From NCBI GenBank assembly GCA_947501555.1, contig CANMWG010000001.1, forward strand, positions 2,666,001 through 2,730,000: a DNA stretch of 64,000 nt. Reading direction: 5' to 3'. The translations under genes were made by a program, and so were the position numbers. Origin of the DNA: an uncultured Paracoccaceae bacterium (GTDB lineage: Bacteria > Pseudomonadota > Alphaproteobacteria > Rhodobacterales > Rhodobacteraceae). Positions 18,196 to 27,055 of this stretch are shown piece by piece (the stretch's first letter is position 1; every line of letters begins with the position of its first letter). The notes under the pieces are model-generated. The model worked only from the letters and a program-made list of their open reading frames with translations, was not told the origin of the DNA and made no database searches.

Positions 18196-18686
18196 TGTGC
18201 CGCCTCCTTGGCTGCATTCAGTTCAGACGCGGCTGATAGAATGGATTTCACGATGTTCTGGTATCCGGTGCAGCGGCAGATGTTGCCAGCGATGCCAAAG
18301 CGGACCTCTTCCTCGGTCGGGTTCGGGTTTTCCTCAAGCAGCTTGGCGGCACGGGTGATCATGCCAGGGGTGCAAAAACCGCACTGCAGACCGTGGTGCT
18401 CTTTGAAATTTTCTTGCAACACATGCAGGGCGTCCGGTCCGCCAAGACCTTCGATGGTGGTGACCTCAGCGCCATTGGCCTGTGCGACAAATACGGTACA
18501 GGACTTCACCGATTTGCCGTTCATCGTGACAGTGCAGGCCCCACAATGAGAGGTCTCGCAGCCCACATGGGGACCTGTAATATTCAGCTTTTCACGCAGC
18601 GCGTAAATCAGCAGTTCGCGTGGTTCAGCAAGGAATTCATGATCCTCGCCATTCACGTTCAGTTTGACGTGCATCTTGTTTGACAT
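18192..18686 (-). CDS. coxS: CO dehydrogenase small [2Fe-2S] subunit
   Basis: A 164-residue iron-sulfur subunit. The plant-ferredoxin-like N-terminal cluster motif '[12 protein letters not shown]' and the second cluster motifs 'CGFCTPGM' and 'CRCTGYQNI' are intact, giving two [2Fe-2S] clusters that carry electrons from the Mo site to the CoxM FAD. ATG 18686 is preceded by GGGAGG 7 nt upstream; the open frame extends to 18869 but into coxM. It lies between coxM (13-nt gap) and coxL (overlap). Confidence 0.95.
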   Translation of the reverse strand: MSNKMHVKLNVNGEDHEFLAEPRELLIYALREKLNITGPHVGCETSHCGACTVTMNGKSVKSCTVFVAQANGAEVTTIEGLGGPDALHVLQENFKEHHGLQCGFCTPGMITRAAKLLEENPNPTEEEVRFGIAGNICRCTGYQNIVKSILSAASELNAAKEAAQ

Positions 18687-18699
18687 CTGTGTTCCTCCC

Positions 18700-19554
18700 T
18701 TACGCCCGAGACCAAGCGCGCGCGATGGCGCGGCCAAGGACAATCCCCGCAGCATGGCGTTTGAATGCGACCGGGCCGCGGTTGTCTTCTGTTGGGTCAA
18801 TATCGCCCAGCATGGCGGCAATAGCGGCTTTGACTGCAGCATCACCACAATCTGTGCCAACCAATGCATCGGCGGTGGCCTCGGACCAAACGGGCGTATC
18901 GCTCAAGTTGGTCATCGCGATTGAGGCTGAGGCAACAGTGCCCCCGTCCTTCGTGATCTGTACCGCAGCGGCGGCGGTGGCATAGTCGCCAATCTTACGC
19001 TTTTGCTTCTCATAAGCGTAACCGCCCGAGGGTGCTGCGAAAGTGACGGCGACTAGCACCTCTTCATCTTCGCGGTCGGTCATATAGGCGGCCTCGTAAA
19101 AGTCACGGGCCTCAACGGTGCGGTCCCCATCAGGGCCAGTCAGATGAAACTGCGCGTCCAGACATTGCATCAGACCGGGCATGTCGTTGCCCGGATCACC
19201 GTTCGCCACGTTGCCGCCGACGGTGCCCATGTAACGGACCTGCGGGTCGGCGATCTGCAAAGCGGCCTCTTGCATGATCGGGGCAGCAGCGGCCAATTCA
19301 GCCGAAGCGATAATGTCATGCTGTGTCGTCATCGCACCAATGCGAACGGCGCCATCCGACACCGTGATCCCAGATAGGCCGTCAATGGCTTGCAGATCGA
19401 TGAGATGTGGAACATCCGCCATGCGCAGCTTCATCATGGGGATCAAACTATGTCCCCCCGCGATGACACGCGCATCATCTCCATGTTCTTGAAGCAGGGC
19501 AATCACGCCCGCCATGTCTGTCGGCCTATAGTATTCAAACGCCGCTGGTATCAT
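18700..19554 (-). CDS. coxM: CO dehydrogenase medium FAD-binding subunit
   Basis: A 284-residue flavoprotein subunit of the molybdenum hydroxylase family. The two FAD-binding motifs '[13 protein letters not shown]' (about residues 32-44) and '[14 protein letters not shown]' (about 111-124) are clear, and the length is typical of CoxM. It is the first structural gene of the leftward cox operon. ATG 19554 has GGGAGG 8 nt upstream, a TACAAT-like -10 sequence lies about 45 nt upstream, and a set of three 21-bp-spaced repeats lies just beyond. Confidence 0.94.
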   Translation of the reverse strand: MIPAAFEYYRPTDMAGVIALLQEHGDDARVIAGGHSLIPMMKLRMADVPHLIDLQAIDGLSGITVSDGAVRIGAMTTQHDIIASAELAAAAPIMQEAALQIADPQVRYMGTVGGNVANGDPGNDMPGLMQCLDAQFHLTGPDGDRTVEARDFYEAAYMTDREDEEVLVAVTFAAPSGGYAYEKQKRKIGDYATAAAAVQITKDGGTVASASIAMTNLSDTPVWSEATADALVGTDCGDAAVKAAIAAMLGDIDPTEDNRGPVAFKRHAAGIVLGRAIARAWSRA

Positions 19555-19631
19555 TGCTTCGCCTCCCGTTCCGCAAATGTATATCAGAGGCTAGATTGTA
19601 CGCAGGCGTATGCCGTTACTTGTTCTATTCA

Positions 19632-19683
19632 ACGAAAAGATCGGGATTTCTCACGAAATGCGCATCAGAGCGCACGAAATGCG
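19632..19683 (-). promoter_or_regulatory. Three direct repeats at 21-bp spacing upstream of coxM
   Basis: On the plus strand ACGAAA occurs at 19632, 19653 and 19674, exactly 21 bp apart. The two copies nearest the regulator gene are perfect 11-mers (CACGAAATGCG at 19652-19662 and 19673-19683); the copy nearest coxM is degenerate (AACGAAAAG). Two-turn phasing of direct repeats is the usual layout of LytTR-protein operators, and the upstream gene encodes a LytTR protein. They lie about 80-130 nt before the coxM start, where an activator would bind. Confidence 0.55.
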
Positions 19684-19688
19684 AAAAC

Positions 19689-20807
19689 TCAAATGCCAAG
19701 GGCGTCGCGGACGGACTTCAAATGCGATCGGCTGACCGGGACGGGCGGTAAGTCAGGAGAGGCAAACCGGCAAACGCCGTTGTCCTTGAGCCGCTCGAAG
19801 TGCTGCACCTGCGCAGGGTTCACCAAATAGCTACGATGGGTCTTGAGGAACCCAGCGTCCTCAAGCCGTTTGGTCGCTTCGGTGATCGGCCAAACGCAAA
19901 AATGACGCGCATCCTGGGTGTAGATGTTGGTGTAATGGCCCTCGGCACGGACAAAGGCGACATGGGCCGGATCAATCAGATGGGTGACGCCATCACGCTC
20001 GCAGGGGATGCGAATGGCTACAGGTGGGTTGGTTTCTTCATTTGTCTTTTCTGGCAGGTCTTTCGCTGGCGAAACGGGCGTAGGGGCAGCCGTGTTGGGG
20101 ACCAGAAACGTGACGCTCATCCACAAAAACGCACCACAGATGACAAAGCTGGACAAGATAACACCGATTGCCAATGTCTCATTGCTCATGACAGGGCCAA
20201 ATTCATTCAGCGTCGGAACGGCAACAAAGCTTGTGCCCAAAGTAGCCACAAAGTGAACGGCAGAAACGGCAAACCCAAAGAAGAGCGTACCCAGCAAAAT
20301 ATTGCGGTTATTACGCCGACCATAAGCGATCCAAAAAGCGGCGATGCAGAGGCCAATTGCCGAAACGACCGACAACATAATGCCAAACGGAGTGTAGATG
20401 GCCCGGCACAATTGCAGCCCCGCCATCCCGACATAATGCATCGCCAATATGCCACATCCAACCAAGGTACCCGCGGCACATAAGGTCGTTGTTGTACGCT
20501 CGCGGAAATGCAGCAACAAAAGTGCGACGCCCACAATCAGGATCGCGAGCAAGGCCGATGCAAGGGTAATCGCCGCATCATAGTAAAACAGGATCGGCAT
20601 CTGCAGGCCCAGCATGGCCACAAAATGCATCGACCAAATGCCACCGCCCAAGGCAATCGCGGACATCGCAACCGACCCCTTACGGCGTGATACGCTTTGC
20701 TGGGAAATATCCTTTGACAGGGTTAAACCGGTGAACCCTGACACAATTGCGATAAGAACAGACGCGAAAACGAGCGCCGCATTGTGGCTAACTTCCAAAA
20801 CTTCCAT
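19689..20807 (-). CDS. coxC: MHYT-LytTR membrane-bound transcriptional regulator (CoxC-like)
   Basis: About 372 residues. The N-terminal half is a seven-helix MHYT sensor with three internal repeats ('MHFVAMLGL', 'MHYVGMAGL', 'VHFVATLG'), thought to bind metal and sense a diatomic gas such as O2, CO or NO. The C-terminal ~100 residues form a LytTR DNA-binding domain ('VAFVRAEGHYTNIYT', 'FLKTHRSYLVNPAQV', 'VPVSRSHLKSVRDAL'). This MHYT-LytTR fusion is the CoxC/CoxH architecture of CO-oxidation clusters. The start is uncertain: ATG 20807, TTG 20825 or TTG 20798. It lies directly upstream of coxM in the same direction. Confidence 0.85.
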   Translation of the reverse strand: MEVLEVSHNAALVFASVLIAIVSGFTGLTLSKDISQQSVSRRKGSVAMSAIALGGGIWSMHFVAMLGLQMPILFYYDAAITLASALLAILIVGVALLLLHFRERTTTTLCAAGTLVGCGILAMHYVGMAGLQLCRAIYTPFGIMLSVVSAIGLCIAAFWIAYGRRNNRNILLGTLFFGFAVSAVHFVATLGTSFVAVPTLNEFGPVMSNETLAIGVILSSFVICGAFLWMSVTFLVPNTAAPTPVSPAKDLPEKTNEETNPPVAIRIPCERDGVTHLIDPAHVAFVRAEGHYTNIYTQDARHFCVWPITEATKRLEDAGFLKTHRSYLVNPAQVQHFERLKDNGVCRFASPDLPPVPVSRSHLKSVRDALGI

Positions 20808-21075
20808 GCCTTCTGATGCCAGCAATTTTCTTACAAATCAAACCGGCATGACCGACTAATGACACAGGATTTACGCCAAGTGGATTATTGTGATGCGGCA
20901 AGGGAATGGATTTAGGGCAGCTGCCAATTCCACACCAATCGGTTGAGACCGCTGCCTGAGTGCCACACAATCGGCAAACTATTACCGGTCAACCTCGCAT
21001 TTCCAGCGGGGACTTGCGCAAATAGTCTCAAATGGGAATGATTATTACAGAACGCAGATACACGAAGGAAGCCAC

Positions 21076-21609
21076 ATGCTCTTTGGAATATCGATGCGCC
21101 CCGCAGGATGGGCCCTGACACTGACCGCAGTGGCCCTCGCGGTCTATCTTCCATTCATAGCCGCGCATCGAGCAGAGGCGTTTCTGCCACCGGTGCTTAC
21201 AGCACCTGCTGGGGTATTTATCAGCTTCCTCTGCGTACCCTTCGCTTTGTGTTTTTTGCACGACAGACACGCTCTAAGCTCTGATAAACTGTCGATCTTC
21301 TTTTATGTTTATAAATGGTGCTACCTCTTCGCTGGGGTAGGAGCACTGTCGTACTGGGGGTTTGTCGCTGGCGGCATGGGATCTGGGGTGCCAGTTCTTG
21401 GCGGGCTCATGACATTTGTCGGCTTAATGGTGTTCTATTTCTCGTGGCGGTCTGACAAGCGGCATGAACGCGAGGCCGAGGGCTGGGAAGACCGGGCCGA
21501 CGCACCGCTTGATGATCAAACCGAGGCGATCTTGGCCGCAGCCAAGGCCCGGGCCGCACGACCCGCGCGCCCCACATCGATGCCTCTGTCACTCAGCGAA
21601 ACGCACTAA
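21076..21609 (+). CDS. Hypothetical membrane protein
   Basis: A 177-residue predicted inner-membrane protein with about four hydrophobic helices (roughly residues 10-28, 40-60, 75-97 and 104-122) and a charged cytoplasmic C-terminal tail rich in Ala, Arg and Glu. ATG 21076 has GAAGGAAG about 5 nt upstream. No family recognised. It stands alone, facing a leftward gene block, with no operon partner, so the context gives no function. Confidence 0.7.
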   Translation: MLFGISMRPAGWALTLTAVALAVYLPFIAAHRAEAFLPPVLTAPAGVFISFLCVPFALCFLHDRHALSSDKLSIFFYVYKWCYLFAGVGALSYWGFVAGGMGSGVPVLGGLMTFVGLMVFYFSWRSDKRHEREAEGWEDRADAPLDDQTEAILAAAKARAARPARPTSMPLSLSETH

Positions 21610-21780
21610 GCGCCGGCACACCTTTCAGAAACAAGAAGACAGGCCCGAAAGCCCGCCAACTCGCCCTGCCAAGACTGCCCGCATGCACCTATTTTCATGG
21701 TGCTTCACGTTAGCAGAGACACTAAGCGATGAAGTGATTCGCGGTCAATCCCCTGATTCGCGAATCGGCAAAGAACCGTT

Positions 21781-22335
21781 TTAGGCGTCTGATCGCAGAT
21801 GTGCCGCAAAGTCGGATTTGCGTTGACCTGTCTTCCATTGCTCCAGAATGCGCCTGGCGTTCTGAAACGCGTGATCTTGACCGTCCACGGCAATATCATA
21901 GACCCGGCCCTTGTGAAGGGATTGGTAATCCCGCGCGGCGCTGCCGATAGGGCGGTCGCCACGTGCCCTTTCGCGCTTATTCAATGTGTCCAGGTCGCAA
22001 TGCACACCCACAAAAAACACGTCGAATGGCCTTAGAAGACGTGTGATCTCGGTGATCCAATCCGGATCATCCAGAATATGTTCAATGATCAGGTTGTTGC
22101 CGGCCTGAGCAAAGGCGGCGATCGCCCGGTGGAACCCATCAAAGAATGGTTTGCGCATGGCAGGCCATTTGAAGGCGTCTTGGTCAGCTCTTGGTGGCGG
22201 TAGCACACCGCTATCGCGCAGGTGATCGATTGAGAAATGCCAGAAAGGAATTTCAGCTATGTCGCGCAGCGTTATCGCCAACGTGGATTTTCCGCTGCTT
22301 GAAGGCCCATTCAGCAGAATGATCTGTCCGCTCAT
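21781..22335 (-). CDS. CPT-like P-loop kinase (chloramphenicol phosphotransferase family)
   Basis: A 184-residue P-loop NTPase with Walker A 'LLNGPSSSGKST' at residues 7-18 and the family pattern of chloramphenicol 3-O-phosphotransferase-like proteins: 'FWHFSIDHLRDS' with a conserved Asp, 'NLIIEHIL', 'VFFVGVHCDLDTLNKRERARGDR' and 'GSA'. Most chromosomal members have no proven antibiotic role, so annotation as resistance is not justified. Separated by 18 nt from the next leftward gene upstream. Confidence 0.8.
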   Translation of the reverse strand: MSGQIILLNGPSSSGKSTLAITLRDIAEIPFWHFSIDHLRDSGVLPPPRADQDAFKWPAMRKPFFDGFHRAIAAFAQAGNNLIIEHILDDPDWITEITRLLRPFDVFFVGVHCDLDTLNKRERARGDRPIGSAARDYQSLHKGRVYDIAVDGQDHAFQNARRILEQWKTGQRKSDFAAHLRSDA

Positions 22336-22353
22336 CCGGTCAAACCTGCGCAG

Positions 22354-22860
22354 TTAGCTCGTCGGCGCATAGACTCTGCATTGTGGGTCCACTGGCGTAG
22401 GGCTGACCAGAAACGTGGTCTCGGGGGGCATACCGCTTTCTTCAATCCAGCGCCCGTTTAAGCAGAAATCCTGCGCATAGTTGCCCAGATTGAACCCAAA
22501 GCCCGGATTGCCGCAATCATCGGCATTGCCATTGGCGTTCCACGCCTGGCTTACACCAAGACCTACGTCACCGGGCGTCATAAACACGCTACGCCCGGGG
22601 TCAAAAAACAAAAGCCAGGTGTCATCAGGATCGCGGGTTGCCATATCCCATTTGCCCAACAAGGTGCCCTCTAGGTAGCCTGCAATCTTAAAGCGGGTCA
22701 CGTCATCTTGGGTCACGATCGGCTTGTACAGCGCAGATGGGCTGATCGTCATCTGCCCGGTCATCGTGTAGTCATTCGCGCCGATCCAGCAGAAATAATA
22801 ATCCGCTGCGTGGGCATTGGTGGCGACCAACGACAAGGCAAAGGTCAATCCCCGGATCAA
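22354..22860 (-). CDS. Secreted hypothetical protein
   Basis: A 168-residue protein with a short signal peptide ('RGLTFALSLVATNAHAAD', cleavage after about residue 18). The mature part has four Cys ('FCWIG', 'DDCG', 'DFCLNGRW', 'QCRVYAP'), which could form two disulfides in the periplasm. No family recognised. ATG 22860 overlaps the folC stop (ATGA), so it is translationally coupled to the accD-folC pair, though a functional link is not evident. Confidence 0.75.
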   Translation of the reverse strand: MIRGLTFALSLVATNAHAADYYFCWIGANDYTMTGQMTISPSALYKPIVTQDDVTRFKIAGYLEGTLLGKWDMATRDPDDTWLLFFDPGRSVFMTPGDVGLGVSQAWNANGNADDCGNPGFGFNLGNYAQDFCLNGRWIEESGMPPETTFLVSPTPVDPQCRVYAPTS

Positions 22861-24131
22861 TGTGCATTCTCCCGTATCACGTCACCCGCCAAATAGAGTG
22901 ACCCGCAAATCAAGATACGCGCGTTTGGTGCAATTTGTGTAATCTGACCAATCGCCGCAGCCACATTTTCCGCCGTTGTGGCCGTCAGGCCCACTTTAGC
23001 GGCCTCAGTTGCCGTTTCGTCCGCCGGAATCGTGCTCTGCGCGTTGGGAATTGAGACAGCTATCAAGCTTTCGGCGACTGCGGCCAATGGGGTCAGATAA
23101 CCGGCAACATCTTTGGTATTCAACATCCCGCAAATCAAATGCGTGGGACGCGGCGGCTGTTGGCGCAACGTCTCAGCCAAGGCACGTCCGGCGGCCGGGT
23201 TGTGGCCGCCATCCAGCCATAGTTCGGCGGGGGCCGCCAATTCAACCAAAGGACCTTTGGTCAGGCGCTCCATCCGGGCAGGCCAGTAGGCGCGGGTCAC
23301 CGCGGCTTCACAGGCAGCCTCATCCTTGCCCAAATAGCGCAGGGCCGCGATCGCTGCACCGGCATTCATGATCTGATGGGGTCCCGGCAAATCGGGCAAC
23401 GGCAAATCCAGCAGGCCGGTTTCATCCTGATACACCAGCCGGTCACGTTCCGTTGTGACATGCCACTGTTGACCATACGCGAGAAGCGGAGCGCCGAGCG
23501 CGCCCGCAACCTGTTCAATGACATCCATACTCTCATCATGTTGCGGGCCCACAACACAAGGTACACCGCGCTTGATAATCCCGGCCTTCTCGCCCGCGAT
23601 CTCCGCCAACGTCTCACCCAAAAACTGCTGATGATCCAAATCAACCGGGGTGATAACCGTCAGGGCCGGGCGCGCAACCACGTTTGTGGCATCCAATCGG
23701 CCACCAAGGCCGACCTCAAGCAAGGTATAATCCGCCGCAGCCTCAGCAAAAGCCAGCAAGCCTGCCACAGTGGTAATCTCGAAATAGGTAATCGGCGCGC
23801 CGCCATTCGCCGTATAACACCGGTCAAGCACCGCAGTCAGTGCCTCCTCTGAGATCAGCTCGCCCGCCAACCGGATCCGTTCATGAAACCGGGCCAAATG
23901 CGGCGAGGTATAGGCATGCACCGCTGCCCCACCCTGCTCCAAACCGGCGCGGATCATCGCTTGGGTCGAGCCCTTGCCATTGGTCCCCGCCACATGAATG
24001 ACCGGTGGTAATTTGTCTTGAGGGTTGTCCAATGCGGCCAGCAAGGTCCAGACCCGATCCAAGACCAAATCAATGACCTTGGGGTGGAGGGCCATCATCC
24101 GATCTAGGATGACGTCAGAACCGGCTGTCAC
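22857..24131 (-). CDS. folC: Bifunctional folylpolyglutamate/dihydrofolate synthase
   Basis: A 424-residue Mur-ligase-family enzyme that adds glutamate to dihydropteroate and folates. The ATP loop '[14 protein letters not shown]' is near residue 50, '[14 protein letters not shown]' and '[14 protein letters not shown]' are typical FolC signatures, and the C-terminal glutamate-ligase domain includes '[15 protein letters not shown]'. ATG 24131 overlaps the accD stop by 4 nt; accD-folC adjacency is widely conserved in proteobacteria. Confidence 0.95.
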   Translation of the reverse strand: MTAGSDVILDRMMALHPKVIDLVLDRVWTLLAALDNPQDKLPPVIHVAGTNGKGSTQAMIRAGLEQGGAAVHAYTSPHLARFHERIRLAGELISEEALTAVLDRCYTANGGAPITYFEITTVAGLLAFAEAAADYTLLEVGLGGRLDATNVVARPALTVITPVDLDHQQFLGETLAEIAGEKAGIIKRGVPCVVGPQHDESMDVIEQVAGALGAPLLAYGQQWHVTTERDRLVYQDETGLLDLPLPDLPGPHQIMNAGAAIAALRYLGKDEAACEAAVTRAYWPARMERLTKGPLVELAAPAELWLDGGHNPAAGRALAETLRQQPPRPTHLICGMLNTKDVAGYLTPLAAVAESLIAVSIPNAQSTIPADETATEAAKVGLTATTAENVAAAIGQITQIAPNARILICGSLYLAGDVIRENAH

Positions 24132-25084
24132 TTTGCCTCTTCCGGCGCGATAGGGTCTTCCAGTCGCAACGGCTCTTCAATCTGATTGATTTCCGAAAGC
24201 GCACCGGGCGGTGGCAAATCACCCTTTACCGGCGGGTCTTGTTTGGTCAGCAGGCGTACAATCGTCACCAATTCATCTTTTAGATCATTCCGCTTGGTGA
24301 CGCGGTCAAGCATCCCATGATCCAGCAGGTATTCGGCACGCTGGAAGCCCTCAGGCAGCTTTTCACCAATGGTCTGTTCAATCACACGGGCGCCAGCAAA
24401 GCCGATCAACGCATTGGGTTCCGCAATCTGCACATCACCCAGCATCGCATAGGACGCAGTCACACCACCTGTCGTGGGATGGGTCAAAACCACAATGTAA
24501 GGCAGGCCTGCCTCTTTCAGCATCTGCACGGCAATCGTTGTGCGCGGCATCTGCATCAAGCCCAGGATACCTTCTTGCATCCGGGCACCACCGGCGGCGG
24601 AAAACAGAATCAATGGTCGGCCCATCTCAATGGCGCGTTCTGCAGCGGCAACAATCGCATTGCCGACATACATCGACATCGATCCACCCATAAAGGAAAA
24701 GTCCTGCACTGCGACAACAACACCGGTGCGGCCCATTTGGCCCTCGGCGACCAACATCGCATCACGCTCGCCGGTTTTTTTGCGGGCGTCCTTGATGCGG
24801 TCAGTATAGCGCTTCTGATCCCGGAAATGCAGCGGGTCCGCAACCGGGTCCGGTACAGGCACCTCAACAAACACGCCCCCGTCAAAGACCGAGATCAGAC
24901 GGTCCCGAGCTGAAATCGCCATGTGATGACCGCAGTTTGTGCAGACATTCAGATTGTCAGCCAATTCGCGGTGAAACAACATGGTGCCGCAATCGGGGCA
25001 TTTGGTCCACAGGTTCTCGGGCACTTCGCGGCGTGAGAACAACGAATTAATCGTGGGGCGAACGTAGTTGGTGATCCAGTTCAT
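24128..25084 (-). CDS. accD: Acetyl-CoA carboxylase carboxyltransferase subunit beta
   Basis: A 318-residue carboxyltransferase beta subunit of heteromeric acetyl-CoA carboxylase, the first step of fatty acid synthesis. The N-terminal zinc ribbon (CPDCG ... CTNCG, about residues 29-51) and the crotonase-like core ('[22 protein letters not shown]', '[33 protein letters not shown]') are intact. Its short C-terminal tail is Pro/Glu-rich. It is followed by folC with a 4-nt overlap. Confidence 0.96.
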   Translation of the reverse strand: MNWITNYVRPTINSLFSRREVPENLWTKCPDCGTMLFHRELADNLNVCTNCGHHMAISARDRLISVFDGGVFVEVPVPDPVADPLHFRDQKRYTDRIKDARKKTGERDAMLVAEGQMGRTGVVVAVQDFSFMGGSMSMYVGNAIVAAAERAIEMGRPLILFSAAGGARMQEGILGLMQMPRTTIAVQMLKEAGLPYIVVLTHPTTGGVTASYAMLGDVQIAEPNALIGFAGARVIEQTIGEKLPEGFQRAEYLLDHGMLDRVTKRNDLKDELVTIVRLLTKQDPPVKGDLPPPGALSEINQIEEPLRLEDPIAPEEAK

Positions 25085-25172
25085 AGGCGACCTTCTGGGT
25101 TAACAGTTTCCAGATATGACGCGAGGGAACAAAATGCAATCGGTGGCCAGCCGATCGACCCAGCAAATCACC

Positions 25173-25649
25173 CTAAGCACAGCACTCTGCAGCAGGTGTG
25201 ACGGCTTTGTTTGATCCGCAGCAAGAAAGTGTCGCACTTTGGCGTTGGGCAGGCTTGCAAACAGCACGCGAATGAACAAGCGGCAGCACGACCTTGGCCT
25301 TGCGGGCACGCGGCGCACCGACTGTCATTATGGTAAGAGCAGCATTGTCCGGCCCGAACTCGACGACAAACGACGTGTCGGCAAGGACAGGCAACTTACC
25401 CAAAGCGCGATCAATGATCTGGCGGAATTTTGCGACGGACATATGGGCATCCCCCGGACCATCCAGCAACTGCAGCCGGGCCTCATCCCAGGTTTCAACC
25501 TGGCCACCACAATCAATCCCAGTCGATACGGAATGGCGCAGCTCAGTGACATGATAGCCGGGTCCAATTTCGCGGCCATTGGTCATGAAAATCAACGGGG
25601 CGTCCTGGTTCAATGGTGCAAGGTCTGCAAGCAATTCAGCAAAAGTCAT
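25173..25649 (-). CDS. DUF6428-like protein with C-terminal Cys pairs
   Basis: A 158-residue soluble protein resembling the DUF6428 family, which I recall from arsenic-resistance neighbourhoods. The N-terminal 'FAELLADLAPLNQDAPLIFMTNGREIGPGYHVTE' block, 'DCGGQVETWDEARLQLLDG' and 'KFRQIIDRALG' are the conserved parts. The C-terminus carries 'LSCCGS' and 'AECCA', two vicinal Cys pairs that could bind a soft metal(loid). It is divergent from an ArsR-type regulator whose own C-terminus also ends in Cys pairs. ATG 25649 lies 16 bp from the first of two palindromes. Confidence 0.75.
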   Translation of the reverse strand: MTFAELLADLAPLNQDAPLIFMTNGREIGPGYHVTELRHSVSTGIDCGGQVETWDEARLQLLDGPGDAHMSVAKFRQIIDRALGKLPVLADTSFVVEFGPDNAALTIMTVGAPRARKAKVVLPLVHSRAVCKPAQRQSATLSCCGSNKAVTPAAECCA

Positions 25650-25664
25650 GAGAGAGGTCCTTTC

Positions 25665-25684
25665 ATTTCAACGAATCTTGAAAT
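25665..25684. promoter_or_regulatory. Palindromic operator 1 of the DUF6428/arsR intergenic region
   Basis: Perfect inverted repeat ATTTCAA-N6-TTGAAAT in the 78-bp divergent spacer. Its arms are identical to those of the second copy, whose centre lies 43 bp away (about four helical turns). ArsR/SmtB repressors bind such 12-2-12-like dyads; this copy is best placed to control the leftward DUF6428 gene. Confidence 0.65.
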
Positions 25685-25707
25685 AAAATTGGCAGAGAGC
25701 AACTAAC

Positions 25708-25727
25708 ATTTCAAGAGGTATTGAAAT
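25708..25727. promoter_or_regulatory. Palindromic operator 2 overlapping the arsR ribosome-binding site
   Basis: Second ATTTCAA-N6-TTGAAAT dyad. It ends on the base immediately before the arsR ATG and covers its AAGAGG Shine-Dalgarno, so a bound repressor would block autogenous expression. Confidence 0.65.
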
Positions 25728-26039
25728 ATGAATGAAGACGAAGCCGCCCTCTTGTTTCACGCATTGTCCAATCCCGACCGATTGAACGTCATCCGGGCAT
25801 TGGTTATCGCCGGGCCGACGGGGCTGAGCGCTGGGGATATTGCGAGACAGATCGGCGCAAGCCCGTCACGGGCATCCTTTCACCTTGCGGCATTGTCAGA
25901 GGTGGGGCTTATCCACAGCGAACGGCAATCACGCAGCGTGCTATACAATATCGATTTTAGGCGCGTTGCGGCACTGATGACATTCTTGATGGATGACTGC
26001 TGCAACGGCAGTCCGGACCTAAAGGCCTGCTGCCCGTAA
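25728..26039 (+). CDS. ArsR/SmtB-family metalloregulator
   Basis: A 103-residue winged-helix repressor of the ArsR/SmtB family ('LFHALSNPDRLNVIRALV' N-terminus, 'LSAGDIARQIGASPSRASFHLAALSEVGLI' helix-turn-helix, 'ERQSRSVLYNIDF' wing). It lacks the alpha-3 'ELCVCDL' metal site of E. coli ArsR. Instead it ends with 'DDCCNGSPDLKACCP', matching the C-terminal Cys site of the Acidithiobacillus-type ArsR repressors, so arsenite or antimonite sensing is a reasonable inference. It is divergent from the DUF6428 gene with two shared operators. No arsenite pump or reductase is in the window. Confidence 0.85.
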   Translation: MNEDEAALLFHALSNPDRLNVIRALVIAGPTGLSAGDIARQIGASPSRASFHLAALSEVGLIHSERQSRSVLYNIDFRRVAALMTFLMDDCCNGSPDLKACCP

Positions 26040-26041
26040 GG

Positions 26042-26947
26042 TCAGCGACGCACCGCTATCCGGGCCGCCAGCCAAACGATCAGCACGGACAGGCCCATGA
26101 TCAACATGCTGAAAATCACCCAAGGGGCAGCGACCGCCGCAATCTCGGCGCTGATCTCGTCAACATCCTGATATGGGTAAAGCACCAAAGCCAAACCCGA
26201 CATGGGCCAGCCTTCGGTCGCAAAGAACATAATGGCGGTGAAATTCGTGGCCAGATGCAATCCAATCGCGGCACCCAATGTACCAGTCCGGGCTGTCAAA
26301 TCGGCACAGGCCAACCCTAACAAGACAGCCCAGAATACATAGACCAACCCCTCGGCTGCACTATTTGCATTCCAGTAATGCCAGCCGCCAAACATCAGCG
26401 ATGGCAGCACCATCCATAGCAACGGATTCGAAGACAGACAGGCCAGCTGTTGCTGCAGATAACCCCTGAACACCATTTCTTCTGTGGTCACCTGTACCAA
26501 TATGGCCAGCACCGCCACTGGCACCAGCAGCAGCCAACCAAACAAGTTTCGATACTGTGATGGTTCGCCCAACGCACCCGAAGACAGGCCAAATTGCAGC
26601 AATGTCAGAACAATCCCAACAGCGATCACAACCGCCCGAAAATCATCCCATGCGGCCCGGTAAGGGCCAATCAGCGACCAAAACCCGCGATCATGGTAAC
26701 GGCGCAGCACCTTTATAAAAACTATGGCCGACAGGCCAAAAATGCCAAACTGCGCCAATGTTCCTGCGGCAGATGTACCCTCATAGAACGCAATTTGCGC
26801 GCGCAAGGGCAGCACCATCATAATCACAAAAGGCCAAGCGAAGAACGCAAACACAAACAGGCCGAATACACCAAGAACAACCTTTGGTTGCGTCACCCCA
26901 CGGGCAGGGCGGATAAAGTCACGGTGCGGAGCGTAATCATCAGTCAT
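26042..26947 (-). CDS. CPBP-family intramembrane glutamic endopeptidase
   Basis: A 301-residue polytopic membrane protein, about eight helices, of the CPBP/CAAX-protease (ABI) family. Catalytic-type motifs are present: '[13 protein letters not shown]' (E-E-x-x-x-R), 'FGGWHYWN' (F-x-x-x-H type) and a later 'IGLHLATN' His-Asn. Such proteins process prenylated or other membrane substrates, but the bacterial targets are usually unknown. It converges with arsR (2-nt gap) and is divergent from ilvD. Confidence 0.85.
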   Translation of the reverse strand: MTDDYAPHRDFIRPARGVTQPKVVLGVFGLFVFAFFAWPFVIMMVLPLRAQIAFYEGTSAAGTLAQFGIFGLSAIVFIKVLRRYHDRGFWSLIGPYRAAWDDFRAVVIAVGIVLTLLQFGLSSGALGEPSQYRNLFGWLLLVPVAVLAILVQVTTEEMVFRGYLQQQLACLSSNPLLWMVLPSLMFGGWHYWNANSAAEGLVYVFWAVLLGLACADLTARTGTLGAAIGLHLATNFTAIMFFATEGWPMSGLALVLYPYQDVDEISAEIAAVAAPWVIFSMLIMGLSVLIVWLAARIAVRR

Positions 26948-27055
26948 AAAAGCAACTTACGCACGCCAACGTCATGCCCGCAACCGCGACTTCAACCTTG
27001 CGCCGGGGCTATCCACTATTTAGACCAACGCCAGCAGTTTCCGGGAGAAGATGAG

